Below, piece by piece: positions 18,151 to 26,595 of a stretch of 64,000 bases of DNA (position 1 is the first letter of the stretch; every line of letters begins with the position of its first letter). The position numbers were made by a program, and so were the translations under genes. The stretch comes from Bacillus sp. FJAT-27445 (lineage in GTDB: Bacteria; Bacillota; Bacilli; Bacillales; Cytobacillaceae): contig NZ_LMTI01000001.1 in NCBI RefSeq assembly GCF_001510665.1, positions 839,849 through 903,848 on the forward strand. Reading direction: 5' to 3'. Under the pieces are notes generated by a model. The model was given only the letters and a program-made list of their open reading frames with translations. It was not told the origin of the DNA and did not search any database.

Positions 18151-19344
18151 TTATTTTTCCAAAAGAGCGATTGCCGATAGGACCATCAATTCAACGCCAA
18201 TCTTCATTGCTTCCTCATCAACCATGAATTTCGGGTGGTGCCATATTTCTTTAATCCCTTTTTCTTCATTGCCGGATCCGAGCCAAACATAGCAGCCTGG
18301 AACTTCCTGCTGGTAAAAGGAAAAGTCCTCTCCGCCCATCGTTGGCTCGGCTACAACCGTCTTCTCCTTGCCGACAACCGTTTCGGAAACTTCGCGGACA
18401 ATCCTAGTGACCTCTGCGTCATTGAATACGGCCGGCAAAAGGAATTGGTAATCAATTTCCGCTTCCCCGCCAAGTGCGGCGGCTGTATTGGACACAACCT
18501 GTTTGAAGGCTTCGGCTATCTTTCGCCTCACCAGTTCATTCGAGGTCCGAACCGTTCCCTTTAGCTTCGCCGTATCCGGAATGACATTATTTGTTGCGCC
18601 TGCCTGGAACGAACCAACAGTTACGACTGCGGATTCTTTTGCGGAAATTGTTCTGCTTGCAATTGTCTGGAGCTGCCCGACAATCGCGCTTCCTATTACA
18701 ATCGGGTCAATTGTTTTTTCCGGAAGGGCCGCGTGCCCACCTTTGCCTTTAATCGTAATCCAAAAATCGTCGACACTAGCCATTAAAAATCCATCTTTAA
18801 CCCCCACCGTACCAGTTGGCAATTCCGGGCTGTTATGAAGGCCGATAATCGACTTGACTCCATGAAGCAAACCTTCCTGGATCATGCCTTCCGCGCCTCC
18901 CTCCGCTTCCTCGGCAGGCTGGAATAGTATTCTGACATTTCCAGGAAGATCTCCGGCCAATCCCTGAAGGACAATGGCAGCACCCAGGGCAATGACAGTA
19001 TGGACATCATGGCCGCACATATGGCTTATCCCGTCTATTTTCGAACGGAACGGAAGATCGGATTCTTCCTGGATTGGCAGAGCATCGATATCTGCCCGTA
19101 TTGCAACCGTTGAACCTGCTTCCCTTCCCTTTATCTCAACTGCAGCGCCTGTTGGCAGGCTCAAAGGGATTGTCTTTATCCCGTTTTCCTCAAGCCACTT
19201 TATAATTTGGCTTGTCGTTTTGAATTCCTGGTTGCTCAGCTCCGGATACATATGAAGCTGCCTTCGCATCTCAACCAGCTTTGGATACAATTGTTCAACT
19301 TTTTCTTTAATTACAGAGGCCAATTCATTGTTTACCACTGCCAT
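18151..19344 (-). CDS. M20 family amidohydrolase (N-acyl-amino-acid/hippurate hydrolase type)
   Basis: The 397-residue metallopeptidase-fold enzyme has the M20D signature HMCGHDVHT near residue 107, QPAEEAEGGA for the second metal, and EPTMGGEDFSFY near the C-terminus. It would remove acyl groups from amino acids or small conjugates in the cytoplasm. It lies downstream of an amino-acid ABC permease on the same strand (183 bp gap), which fits use of imported substrates, though co-transcription is not shown. Start follows AGGAGGAAAA. Confidence 0.85.
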   Translation of the reverse strand: MAVVNNELASVIKEKVEQLYPKLVEMRRQLHMYPELSNQEFKTTSQIIKWLEENGIKTIPLSLPTGAAVEIKGREAGSTVAIRADIDALPIQEESDLPFRSKIDGISHMCGHDVHTVIALGAAIVLQGLAGDLPGNVRILFQPAEEAEGGAEGMIQEGLLHGVKSIIGLHNSPELPTGTVGVKDGFLMASVDDFWITIKGKGGHAALPEKTIDPIVIGSAIVGQLQTIASRTISAKESAVVTVGSFQAGATNNVIPDTAKLKGTVRTSNELVRRKIAEAFKQVVSNTAAALGGEAEIDYQFLLPAVFNDAEVTRIVREVSETVVGKEKTVVAEPTMGGEDFSFYQQEVPGCYVWLGSGNEEKGIKEIWHHPKFMVDEEAMKIGVELMVLSAIALLEK

Positions 19345-19527
19345 CTATTTTTCCTCCTAATAAAAAACGTGGAAACTCATCTTTCTCTGACAACAACGAG
19401 TTCTCCCGGAGGGCTTGCAAAACAAAAACCCATTATCATTTAAAATTACCCTATTCCCTGGCACTTTGGCAAATGGCATATCATGGGCCACCCTGCTATT
19501 GAGCAGGCCACGATAATTTTCGTACTG

Positions 19528-20187
19528 TTATTCGTACACGCTTACCCGTCGTTCAATTTTTCCAACCATGGCTGTCATGAGAGTTGTAAGCAATAAATAA
19601 ATAGCCCCCACCATTATAAAAATCTCCATATACCGATACGTGCTACTTATGATTTGCTGCCCGGTACGGAGCAGATCATAGAGCGCAATCGTGGAAACCA
19701 ATGATGACTCCTTGATTAGGGCGATGAACTCATTCCCTAACGGCGGGACCATACGACGGAAGGCTTGCGGGATAATGACATGCCGCATTGCCTGGTGGTT
19801 ACTGAGCCCAAGAGACCTTGCAGCTTCCATCTGCCCTTTGTCAATTGACTGGATGGCTCCCCGTGCAATTTCGGCGATATAAGCGCCGGCGTTCAGCGAC
19901 AGGGCAATGCAAGCAGAGACGAACGGCGGCATCGTCAGAGCGCTGAACATCGAAGGAATCGCGAAATGGATAACAAATAATTGCAGCAATAGCGGCGTTC
20001 CACGGACCGCCCATACGTAAAAGCCGCTAATTTTTGAAAAAAACCTAACCTTGGACACCCTCCCTAGTCCTAAAAACAGTCCGATTATACTGCCTGCGGC
20101 AATCCCAATGACCGCTATTTCAACCGTCACAAGGGCCCCTTTCAGCAAATAGGGAAGATACGTAAGCGCAAATGTGAAAAATTCCAT
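19528..20187 (-). CDS. Polar amino-acid ABC transporter permease
   Basis: The 219-residue permease of the His/Glu/Gln/Arg (HisMQ) family has about five membrane helices. The EAA loop is SLGLSNHQAMRHVIIPQAFR. Signatures AVRGTPLLLQLFV and ALSLNAGAYIAEIARGAIQS are standard. It works with the binding protein encoded 134 bp upstream. No ATP-binding subunit gene follows, although one normally does. Start follows AAGGAGAG. Confidence 0.9.
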   Translation of the reverse strand: MEFFTFALTYLPYLLKGALVTVEIAVIGIAAGSIIGLFLGLGRVSKVRFFSKISGFYVWAVRGTPLLLQLFVIHFAIPSMFSALTMPPFVSACIALSLNAGAYIAEIARGAIQSIDKGQMEAARSLGLSNHQAMRHVIIPQAFRRMVPPLGNEFIALIKESSLVSTIALYDLLRTGQQIISSTYRYMEIFIMVGAIYLLLTTLMTAMVGKIERRVSVYE

Positions 20188-20321
20188 TGTTTTCTCTCCT
20201 TACTCTTCATCACACCCACCCAATAATTCCTAGTTGGTTAATGCTTTGTTATTTTAGTGCTAATTACCTCGTAACAACTAACCCAGTTTTCTCTCTTTTA
20301 TCCCAATCTTGCTTAAAGCGT

Positions 20322-21152
20322 CTACTGTTTGGTTACATCCTCCCCAAACCATTTATCGCTAATTTCCGTGAACGTGCCATTCTCTTTTAGTTTTTCGACA
20401 GCATCGTTTAATGCTTTTTCGAGTGAATCATCCTGTTTACGGACTGCGATTCCCACTGGCATCTTCAAAAATGGATCTCCCGCCACATCGAAAACTTCAG
20501 GTTTAAGTGTTTCATAGTATCTGCCGACAGCCTCTGCGACGATTACGCCTTCAACCCGGCCGAGCGCAAGGTCATTAAAGACATCCGTGTATCCGTTATA
20601 TGCCTTCAATTCTTTTACTCCCTCAATTTCTCTCGCCGCACTTTCACTTGTCGAACCCATTTGGACCCCGACTATTTTCCCTGACAGATCCTCTTTTGTT
20701 TGAATATTGAGCGGGTTGCCGCTTTGTACGGCCAGAATTTGTCCCAATCTTAAATATTCGACAAAATCAACTTTTTGTTTCCGCTCTTCGGTAATGCCCA
20801 TTGAGGACATAATGATGTCATACCGTTTTGCGTCAAGCCCAGGCAGGATTCCGTCCCATGCGGTAGGGATAAAATTAGCCTTTACGCCAAGCTCGTCAGA
20901 AACTGCTTTGGCCAGGTCAACATCAAAACCAACCAATTCATTTTTGTCGTTTCTGTAATTCATAGGCGGGAACGTATCATCAACAGCAATGGTAATCTCG
21001 CCTTTCTTCATTATTTCATCCAACGTGTTCCCATTTGAAGCTGAGGTTTCCGCAGCTTTCCCGGCTGCATTTGGAATGTCGGGCTTTCCCCCGCAGGCGG
21101 TCGCCATTAATGTCACTGCAAGAATAAGTACAAACCAGATAGCTTTTTTCAT
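20322..21152 (-). CDS. Amino-acid ABC transporter substrate-binding lipoprotein
   Basis: The 276-residue protein has a lipoprotein signal (MATAC, Cys20) followed by a periplasmic-binding-protein type 2 domain (SBP_bac_3). Recognisable segments are AVDDTFPPMNYRND, GFDVDLAKAVSDELG and GITEERKQKVDF, typical for polar amino-acid binders. It would deliver ligand to the adjacent permease at the outer membrane face. The 5' leader holds four 8-bp repeats abutting the ribosome site. Confidence 0.9.
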   Translation of the reverse strand: MKKAIWFVLILAVTLMATACGGKPDIPNAAGKAAETSASNGNTLDEIMKKGEITIAVDDTFPPMNYRNDKNELVGFDVDLAKAVSDELGVKANFIPTAWDGILPGLDAKRYDIIMSSMGITEERKQKVDFVEYLRLGQILAVQSGNPLNIQTKEDLSGKIVGVQMGSTSESAAREIEGVKELKAYNGYTDVFNDLALGRVEGVIVAEAVGRYYETLKPEVFDVAGDPFLKMPVGIAVRKQDDSLEKALNDAVEKLKENGTFTEISDKWFGEDVTKQ

Positions 21153-21163
21153 GATGCTTCCTC

Positions 21164-21203
21164 CTCTAATTCTTTAGTTCTCTAATTCTCTAATTCTTTA
21201 GCG
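21164..21203 (-). repeat. Tandem 8-bp repeats in the leader of the binding-protein gene
   Basis: Units start at 21164, 21172, 21180 and 21188, with a degenerate fifth at 21196. Three read CTCTAATT on the plus strand and one reads CTTTAGTT. On the message they directly precede and merge with the AGGAGG site. Confidence 0.7.
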
Positions 21204-21436
21204 AGATAAAGTTATGTTGTTTATTTTAGCGGGGAAGTTTTTATTTTGCAAGAATTTTTTTATGGTAGAGTCATTTTCACAACTTTTAGGAAAAGCGTTC
21301 AAGCAAAAAAAAAAATAAGCCCCCTTTCATATTAAAAGAGAAGCTTTCCCAGTCATATCAAGGAAATATGGAAGGGTTTTTAATTTATGGCCTTAAGCAG
21401 GTTTTAAATATTTAATAACAAATTAGGGGAGAATAC

Positions 21437-21985
21437 GTGAAAATTATTATTCTAGGAGGGTTTTTGATTATTACTCAATCCTTAATACTTTCCGGACTTT
21501 TGTTATTTGCAGTACATTCTGAAGAAGCGTCTCAAAGGGCAAATGAAATTTTTTCAAAAGAAACGGTTACAGAACTTAAATTTACGGATGAAATTATCGA
21601 GAAGGGTACGGAAATAGAAGTAAAAGAACATGCCACAAAAATGTTTATTTATGCGTTGTTAAACCCTTGGTTAGTGCACGATGCTTCGGATGTTTACTTT
21701 AAACAATACAAAGCAAAAAAAAGTGTTGAATTGGATGGACCGAGACCAGAAAACATCCGCCTCTGGATTAAAGATATTAAAACAGGTGATAGGAAGTATA
21801 CACATATCATTACAGTCCTTTTACCTTATGAAAGTGTTACGATCGACGGTACGAAAAAACTAAAGGCATCGGATAGAATTATTTATGCAGTCAATGCCAA
21901 TCAACTTTCGTTTTGCCATGGTTCAGAGGGGAGGAGAAATTGCGTCAAGCTATTACACTCTTATCATAAAGCAATTAATGATTAG
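21437..21985 (+). CDS. Hypothetical secreted or membrane-anchored protein
   Basis: The 182-residue product starts at GTG after AGGGGAG and has an N-terminal hydrophobic signal or anchor (about 2-25). The mature part is mixed charge, with two cysteines near the end (SFCHGSEGRRNCVK) that could form a disulfide. The middle (ALLNPWLVHDASDVYF) loosely recalls DUF3888-type Bacillus proteins, but I would not assign it. It is divergent from the binding-protein gene, with a 284-bp spacer showing a poly-A tract at 21306. A terminator follows. Confidence 0.6.
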   Translation: MKIIILGGFLIITQSLILSGLLLFAVHSEEASQRANEIFSKETVTELKFTDEIIEKGTEIEVKEHATKMFIYALLNPWLVHDASDVYFKQYKAKKSVELDGPRPENIRLWIKDIKTGDRKYTHIITVLLPYESVTIDGTKKLKASDRIIYAVNANQLSFCHGSEGRRNCVKLLHSYHKAIND

Positions 21986-22026
21986 CTTATTTCCAGTTTC
22001 AGATCAAATCCAAAACAAATGCAAAA

Positions 22027-22068
22027 ACGCTAAGGCATTTTCCAGGACCTAAGCGTGTTTTTTTTTAT
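22027..22068 (+). terminator. Terminator after the secreted hypothetical gene
   Basis: ACGCTAAGG and CCTAAGCGT pair with one mismatch, and ten T follow after a G. Confidence 0.75.
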
Positions 22069-22079
22069 GAATTTTTTTG

Positions 22080-22349
22080 TTAAGCCCCTTTCCAATAAAG
22101 GATAAACCCAAGTACAAATAGGATTGGGAACATAATCATAAGGACTCCAACCATTGCAAATCCACTGCCTTCACTTATAGCATAAAGCCTACCAACCAGC
22201 CACGAAAAAAATGGCGCAATAATAAGCATTGTGGTTTTTCCCCAGACCCTTAACTTTTTGTCTTTGGATTTTTTGTTACTTTGAAGAACAGCAAATACGA
22301 TCCCGGCCATCAGGATGGCTGTCGCGATTCCTTCATATACCAATTCCAT
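22080..22349 (-). CDS. Small membrane protein, possibly YesK-like
   Basis: The 89-residue protein has three hydrophobic segments (about 5-22, 37-55, 62-85). Between the first two is a lysine-rich loop SNKKSKDKKLR. The ATG at 22349 follows GGAGGGG, so a longer start at 22394 is rejected. Layout and length recall YesK-type Bacillus membrane proteins, but this is a weak resemblance. Function unknown. Confidence 0.55.
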   Translation of the reverse strand: MELVYEGIATAILMAGIVFAVLQSNKKSKDKKLRVWGKTTMLIIAPFFSWLVGRLYAISEGSGFAMVGVLMIMFPILFVLGFILYWKGA

Positions 22350-22441
22350 CTTCCCCTCCGTCCAAGTCAACTGAAGATAAAGGCTGATACTCATTTAAAA
22401 TGTATCATGCTTACTCCCTCAAACGATATGCCCATAAATGT

Positions 22442-23806
22442 TTAATCACTTATCAAGCTGTGGCTTCCTTCCAATGTTTTTGTGGCTTTAAAGTATTGGT
22501 CGTGTTTATCTCCATAATCTACTTCCCCTTCACCTGGCCCAGTATATGGAACATCAATTAAATGGTTGGATAAATCCTGTAAAATTCGTTTAGCATCGAT
22601 AATTTTAAGGACGTTTCTCTCCTCCACGCCTTCTTTGCAAAGTTTCATAACAGTATTTAGATCATCCTGCAGCGGAGGATATAAAACGAGCTTTGCAACT
22701 TTGTTCAATTTTTCGGGAACCTGGTAGCATTCCGAACCCTCCAACACACTCCATTTCTTATCCTTTTGATCTATAAGATTTCTATATAAATCATCCGCGA
22801 CAAGCCCTGTTAACAATTGTGAAGAAGTAACAATCTGTTCATTGACAGTCGCGATTTCATCCTGGGTAAGGTTTTTGTATATTTGCTGCCTTAGTTGGTA
22901 TCTTTCTTCGGCAGTCATGGCCGGCTTTAGCGCATACGGATTAATCGATTCAACTATTTCAATGATTTGGCCGCGGCTTAATTTTTCCAGTTGCCGTACC
23001 CTGTTTTTATCTTCTTTTAAATAGCCCAGCACCCTGCCTTCGATGGCTGAAATGTCCAATGGGCCAAAGTCTTGGCTGCCAGTTCCTCGGAACCAGTCGT
23101 CGCTTAGAACAAAGATGGCCGAATCCGGGATTTTGATTGAAGGCATATCTTCCTTAAAGTCTTCTTCGTTAATATAAGAATGTGGAAGTTTCTTAGCAAG
23201 ATAGGCTGCCATATCCAGCCCACCCCTTCTTTTCTTTGCGTAAAAGGCCTCTAGCTTCTTGCTGTCTATATATACCTGGCCGTCTATAATTTCGACTGTC
23301 TCCCCTGGAAGTCCCACGACCCTTCCCATGTAATAGTCAGGTGGGTTAACTAAAATATTGTCACCTGGATACTTATAATAAACAATTGTTCCCCTTTGAA
23401 ATTGATTTGTTCGTTCTATAACTGTTTTCCGAAGTCCATCAATAGATTGAAAATCATGGTTTCCTCTGTCCATATTGTCGGAACCATACTCAATAATGAA
23501 TGTATTGCTTCCTTCTTTAACCAAATCGATTTCCGGTTTTGTTATGTTATCTTGAATAGTCTCCTCCGCCCCATGATTTGGGCCGCCAAAAAAAGATTTA
23601 TTGATATCCTGATAAAAAAGCAGTAAAAACAGGGAAGCAGCCAAAGCAGTGATCAAGTAAGGGTGAAGCGAAGGTTTAATGTTGGCATTTTTTACTTCTT
23701 GGCGAAGCGAGTTCCTGATTTTCTCTTTCTGGAGTTCTGAAAAATGTACCCCTTTGAGGGTGGAAGAGTTCATCGCTTTTCGCAGGTTTCTAAGGTCCTT
23801 TTCCAT
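22442..23806 (-). CDS. Anti-sigma factor fused to a signal-peptidase-I-like domain
   Basis: The 454-residue protein has a cytoplasmic N-terminus (about 1-47; LRKAMNSSTLKGVHF), one membrane helix (about 48-65) and an outer S26 signal-peptidase-like domain (about 100-262). That domain shows FIIEYGSDNM, RGTIVYYKYPGD, GRVVGLPGETVEIIDG and VLSDDW...SQDFGPLD...EGRVLG, in canonical order. The catalytic lysine of KRVIGLPGD is Gly161 here, and the SMxPT serine box is degenerate. It is therefore probably a non-catalytic, ligand- or peptide-sensing fold. A C-terminal helical region of unknown role follows. It begins 1 bp after the sigma factor gene, whose last codons (AGG AGG AGG) serve as its ribosome site. 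The inferred role is to hold that sigma factor. Confidence 0.7.
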   Translation of the reverse strand: MEKDLRNLRKAMNSSTLKGVHFSELQKEKIRNSLRQEVKNANIKPSLHPYLITALAASLFLLLFYQDINKSFFGGPNHGAEETIQDNITKPEIDLVKEGSNTFIIEYGSDNMDRGNHDFQSIDGLRKTVIERTNQFQRGTIVYYKYPGDNILVNPPDYYMGRVVGLPGETVEIIDGQVYIDSKKLEAFYAKKRRGGLDMAAYLAKKLPHSYINEEDFKEDMPSIKIPDSAIFVLSDDWFRGTGSQDFGPLDISAIEGRVLGYLKEDKNRVRQLEKLSRGQIIEIVESINPYALKPAMTAEERYQLRQQIYKNLTQDEIATVNEQIVTSSQLLTGLVADDLYRNLIDQKDKKWSVLEGSECYQVPEKLNKVAKLVLYPPLQDDLNTVMKLCKEGVEERNVLKIIDAKRILQDLSNHLIDVPYTGPGEGEVDYGDKHDQYFKATKTLEGSHSLISD

Positions 23807-23807
23807 T

Positions 23808-24350
23808 TTACCTCCTCCTTTCCATCAATATTTTTAATTTAAGCCTTGCCCTTTTTAGCCTTGTTTTTATCGTGTTTCTATTTATTTTTAAAATTTCACT
23901 TATTTCTTCAATCGATAGCTCATCGTAATAATGGAGGGTTATAACTTCCCTGTATTTAATGGGCAGCACCAGAACACATTCAGACAATATTGCCTCTTCA
24001 CAATTCTTCACGGTGACCATTTCAGGAGATAGTTCAGGAGATTTAGTAAGTGCAAGCAAACTTGAATTCATGAAAACCCGTTTGAAAAATGAACTTTTTA
24101 GCAAATCCTTGCATTTGTTAATTGTGATCCTGAATATCCAGGCTTGAAAGGAGACGATGCTATCTAAGGTTTCATATTCTTTGTAACAAGTAATGAAGAC
24201 TTCTTGGACAATATCCTCGGCCAGATTCCAATCCTTTGTGTAGTTATAGGAAAGCTTGGTCAATCGGTCTCCATATTGATCCATAATCCCCTCGAACCAC
24301 GCATCTTTATCATCAGGATTTTTATTTACCTCGCCATTCAATCTGTTCAA
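23808..24350 (-). CDS. ECF-type sigma-70 family RNA polymerase sigma factor
   Basis: The product (about 180 residues from the TTG at 24350) has sigma region 2 (NLAEDIVQEVFITCYKEY, then FQAWIFRITINKCKDLL) and region 4 (LPIKYREVITLHYYDELS, then an HTH with IKTRLKRARLKLK). This is the two-domain ECF layout. The partner anti-sigma gene follows directly. The start is uncertain. The frame extends to a GTG at 24446, but the fluC terminator (24422-24454) lies inside that extension. I prefer TTG 24350, behind GGGGTGAT. Confidence 0.82.
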   Translation of the reverse strand: MNRLNGEVNKNPDDKDAWFEGIMDQYGDRLTKLSYNYTKDWNLAEDIVQEVFITCYKEYETLDSIVSFQAWIFRITINKCKDLLKSSFFKRVFMNSSLLALTKSPELSPEMVTVKNCEEAILSECVLVLPIKYREVITLHYYDELSIEEISEILKINRNTIKTRLKRARLKLKILMERRR

Positions 24351-24421
24351 CCCGCCATCACCCCATTTCCGCTTACTGCTAAGACGACTGAGCCAGGATT
24401 TGGTTTCATTATTTTTTACTA

Positions 24422-24454
24422 AAAAAAGAAGCGCCGACTCCAGCACTTCTTTTA
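24422..24454 (-). terminator. Terminator of the crcB pair
   Basis: AAGAAGTGC pairs with GCGCTTCTT (one G-T pair) and is followed by seven T on the minus strand. It directly follows the second crcB stop codon. Confidence 0.75.
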
Positions 24455-24793
24455 AAACACCCCGCCAATAAGGAGGCCAATATAAACCAATAAAATACCG
24501 CCGGCCAAGCTTGCGGCCATGTATTTCAGGCGGGAATTTCTCCCGGGCGCCTTAACAAGTTCAATCATGAACGTGGAAAACGTCGTAAGGGCGCCGGTAA
24601 AGCCGATACCGAATAAGGCGTACACGTTTCCGCTTGCCGCCTTCCCCGCCAAAAACCCCAGCAGCAGACAGCCGATAAAATTCGCAAGCATGGTGCCGAT
24701 CGGAATTCCTTCCCCTTTATTCATCCGGCGCGCAAGGAACATCCGGCAGGCCGCTCCAATGAACCCGCCGGCGGCAATCATTAGCAGCTTCAT
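24452..24793 (-). CDS. crcB: Fluoride channel CrcB/FluC, second copy
   Basis: The 113-residue four-helix protein has GGFIGAACRMFLARRM at the N-terminus, MLANFIGCLLLGF in helix 2, and the pore signature GFTGALTTFSTFMIE. It exports fluoride as a dual-topology dimer. With the neighbouring copy it probably forms the heterodimer seen in Bacillus. Its ATG overlaps the stop of the upstream copy (TGATG), so the pair is translationally coupled. Confidence 0.92.
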   Translation of the reverse strand: MKLLMIAAGGFIGAACRMFLARRMNKGEGIPIGTMLANFIGCLLLGFLAGKAASGNVYALFGIGFTGALTTFSTFMIELVKAPGRNSRLKYMAASLAGGILLVYIGLLIGGVF

Positions 24794-25182
24794 CACTCCA
24801 CACCCCCTCTTTTCACGAAAGCCGTCCTGTATCCTAACCACGCAAGAACTATCCCGCCTGCGAAGCTGATTACTAAATAAGCTAATGTGTAAAAGTAGTG
24901 CCCTGTTTCGAGCAGCTTTACCAATTCAAGGCAAAAGGTTGAAAAAGTTGTGTATGAGCCGAGTAGCCCTGTTGAAAAAGCGGCTGATAGATGAGGGTGG
25001 AGCTTTTTGAAAGTGCCGAACCTTGCGGTGAACCAGCCAAGCAAGAAGGAACCTGACAGGTTTACCAACAAGGTCCCATAGGGCATCACCGATTCTGGAG
25101 CATGCAGGTACGAAAGGTAATAGCGGAGTATGCTGCCAATTGCACCGCCGAGGCCGACAAATAAGTATGTCAGTTTAACCAC
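24793..25182 (-). CDS. crcB: Fluoride channel CrcB/FluC, first copy
   Basis: The 129-residue membrane protein has VGLGGAIGSILRYYLS, LLVNLSGSFLLGWF and GLLGSYTTFSTFCLE, the same motifs as its partner. The two copies have complementary charge patterns expected for opposite orientations. It is the first gene of the pair. No fluoride riboswitch is visible in the 42-bp spacer upstream. Start has only a weak ribosome site. Confidence 0.92.
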   Translation of the reverse strand: MVKLTYLFVGLGGAIGSILRYYLSYLHAPESVMPYGTLLVNLSGSFLLGWFTARFGTFKKLHPHLSAAFSTGLLGSYTTFSTFCLELVKLLETGHYFYTLAYLVISFAGGIVLAWLGYRTAFVKRGGVE

Positions 25183-25224
25183 ATTCTTTCTATGTAAAAA
25201 TCAAGGCGAAAAGCCTAATAAGCA

Positions 25225-25809
25225 TTATTCCCGTGAGAGCTTTTTAAGCAAATTCTCTTTTACCAAAGGCCACTCGCATGCGAGGATGCTATAAACGACT
25301 GTATCTCTCAAATACCCGTCCTGAAGCTTCCTCTCTTGCCGAAGGAGGCCTTCCTTCACCGCGCCAATCCGTTCAATTGCCTTTTGGGAAACCTGATTCC
25401 TGCCGTCCGTTTTAAGCTGTACCCTGTTGAACCCAAGTTCCTCGAACGCTGTTTTTAAAAGCAGATATTTGCACTCAGTATTTACGGCCGTTTTCCAAGC
25501 TGATGGATTCAGCCATGTCCAGCCGATTTCAAGGCTCATGTTTTGTGGGGAAATATCAAGATATCGTGTGCTCCCAATTATTTTCCCATCCGTTTTTCTT
25601 CGAATGATGAAAGGGAATTGGACCCCTTTTATTTTCTCCTCCAAAGCTGTTTTGACAGCATGCTCCATTTCGTCTCGGCTGTCTATTTTTGTTACCATAA
25701 ACCGCCATATCTCCTTTGGCATGGCAGCCTCCCACAGCGCATCAACATGGCTTGTGTCCATTGGATCAATTATTACGCTAAGTCCTTCTATAGATCCTTG
25801 AATATGCAT
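25225..25809 (-). CDS. GNAT family N-acetyltransferase (RimJ/RimL-like)
   Basis: The product is about 194 residues. The acetyl-CoA fold segments are PFIIRRKTDGKIIGSTRYLD, LEIGWTWLNPSAWKTAVNTE and FEELGFNRVQLKTDGRNQVSQ, followed by the late motif IGAVKEGLLRQ. This is the RimL-like pattern that acetylates protein N-termini or small amines. The start is ambiguous: ATG 25809 has AGGGG 11 bases upstream, while ATG 25821 is directly adjacent to it. It lies just upstream of the crcB pair on the same strand. Confidence 0.85.
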   Translation of the reverse strand: MHIQGSIEGLSVIIDPMDTSHVDALWEAAMPKEIWRFMVTKIDSRDEMEHAVKTALEEKIKGVQFPFIIRRKTDGKIIGSTRYLDISPQNMSLEIGWTWLNPSAWKTAVNTECKYLLLKTAFEELGFNRVQLKTDGRNQVSQKAIERIGAVKEGLLRQERKLQDGYLRDTVVYSILACEWPLVKENLLKKLSRE

Positions 25810-25835
25810 GTCCACTCTCATCCCCTAACAAATAC

Positions 25836-25862
25836 AAAAAGCCGCCGGAAAAGCGGCAGCCC
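25836..25862 (-). terminator. Terminator after the DUF6501 gene
   Basis: GCTGCCG and CGGCGGC pair around CTTTTC, followed by TTTTTG on the minus strand. Confidence 0.75.
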
Positions 25863-25867
25863 TTTTG

Positions 25868-26071
25868 TTAAATATCCTGGAAATACTCCTTGTAATACCC
25901 GCCAACTTTACCAGTTTTGTCGACGACAAAAATAAATTCATCCGTTTCATTTTTAACATCATAAACCTTACCTGGAGTTAGGACGTTATTTACGATATAT
26001 TTTTTTGCGTCGGAGTGGACACATTTGACTTGCTTCAGTGTCTCTTTTTCATGCCAGTTCAAATGCAGCAT
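25868..26071 (-). CDS. DUF6501 family small protein
   Basis: The 67-residue soluble protein begins MLHLNWHEKETLKQVKCVHS and continues with LTPGKVYDVKNETDEF and KVGGYYKEYF. This is a conserved Bacillaceae pattern (DUF6501) that looks like a small beta barrel. The start at 26071 follows AAAGGGGGC; the reading frame is open further upstream but without a ribosome site. Function unknown. Confidence 0.75.
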   Translation of the reverse strand: MLHLNWHEKETLKQVKCVHSDAKKYIVNNVLTPGKVYDVKNETDEFIFVVDKTGKVGGYYKEYFQDI

Positions 26072-26099
26072 TTTATAGCCCCCTTTAAAGTATCTGTTC

Positions 26100-26345
26100 T
26101 CAGTATAATGAATTGGAGGCTGTATCTGCAAGGGGTTCTGTGTGTGAAGTCCATGCCAATTCAATCTTCGGGGTTTCCTCAAGCAACTTAATCTTATCCA
26201 TTTCAAATGTAAATACATCACCATTTAATGGATTTTTGAAAGTCATATAGGATGTATCGCAAATGGTATCTTTTCGGATAAATTGCATATTCGTATAATA
26301 GGAGTTTCCGTATTCGAGATAATATAACTCATTTTCTTTTTTCAT
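26100..26345 (-). CDS. Hypothetical 81-residue protein
   Basis: The product starts MKKENELYYLEYGNSYYTNM, a tyrosine-rich segment, and shows alternating beta-strand-like sequence without membrane segments. The ATG at 26345 follows GGTATGGAGAA. It lies 28 bp before the DUF6501 gene, so the two may be co-transcribed. I do not recognise the family. Confidence 0.5.
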   Translation of the reverse strand: MKKENELYYLEYGNSYYTNMQFIRKDTICDTSYMTFKNPLNGDVFTFEMDKIKLLEETPKIELAWTSHTEPLADTASNSLY

Positions 26346-26595
26346 TTCTCCATACCTCTTTTCTATATAGGGTGGCACTATTCTTTACCACGAGAAGAAA
26401 TTGTCCTAAACATCTCTGAAAATTCGTTGAATGGAGAATAGCAACCAACCGATTAGTAGGAAAGTTGGAGTGCAAGTCCTTTTGAACTGTTTTTTAAATA
26501 TTTTCGAAAAAAAGCTTCCCAAAAGCTAAGTTAAGCTTTACAATGTTAGAAACTGAATATTCAATCTACGTTTCAAAGGAGGGCATTACAAACCA

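Noticed and set aside
25183-25224. Fluoride riboswitch before the crcB pair
   Set aside because: The 42-bp spacer is too short and lacks the conserved crcB-motif bases. A GGGGATGAGAG near the upstream acetyltransferase start is only a partial look-alike.
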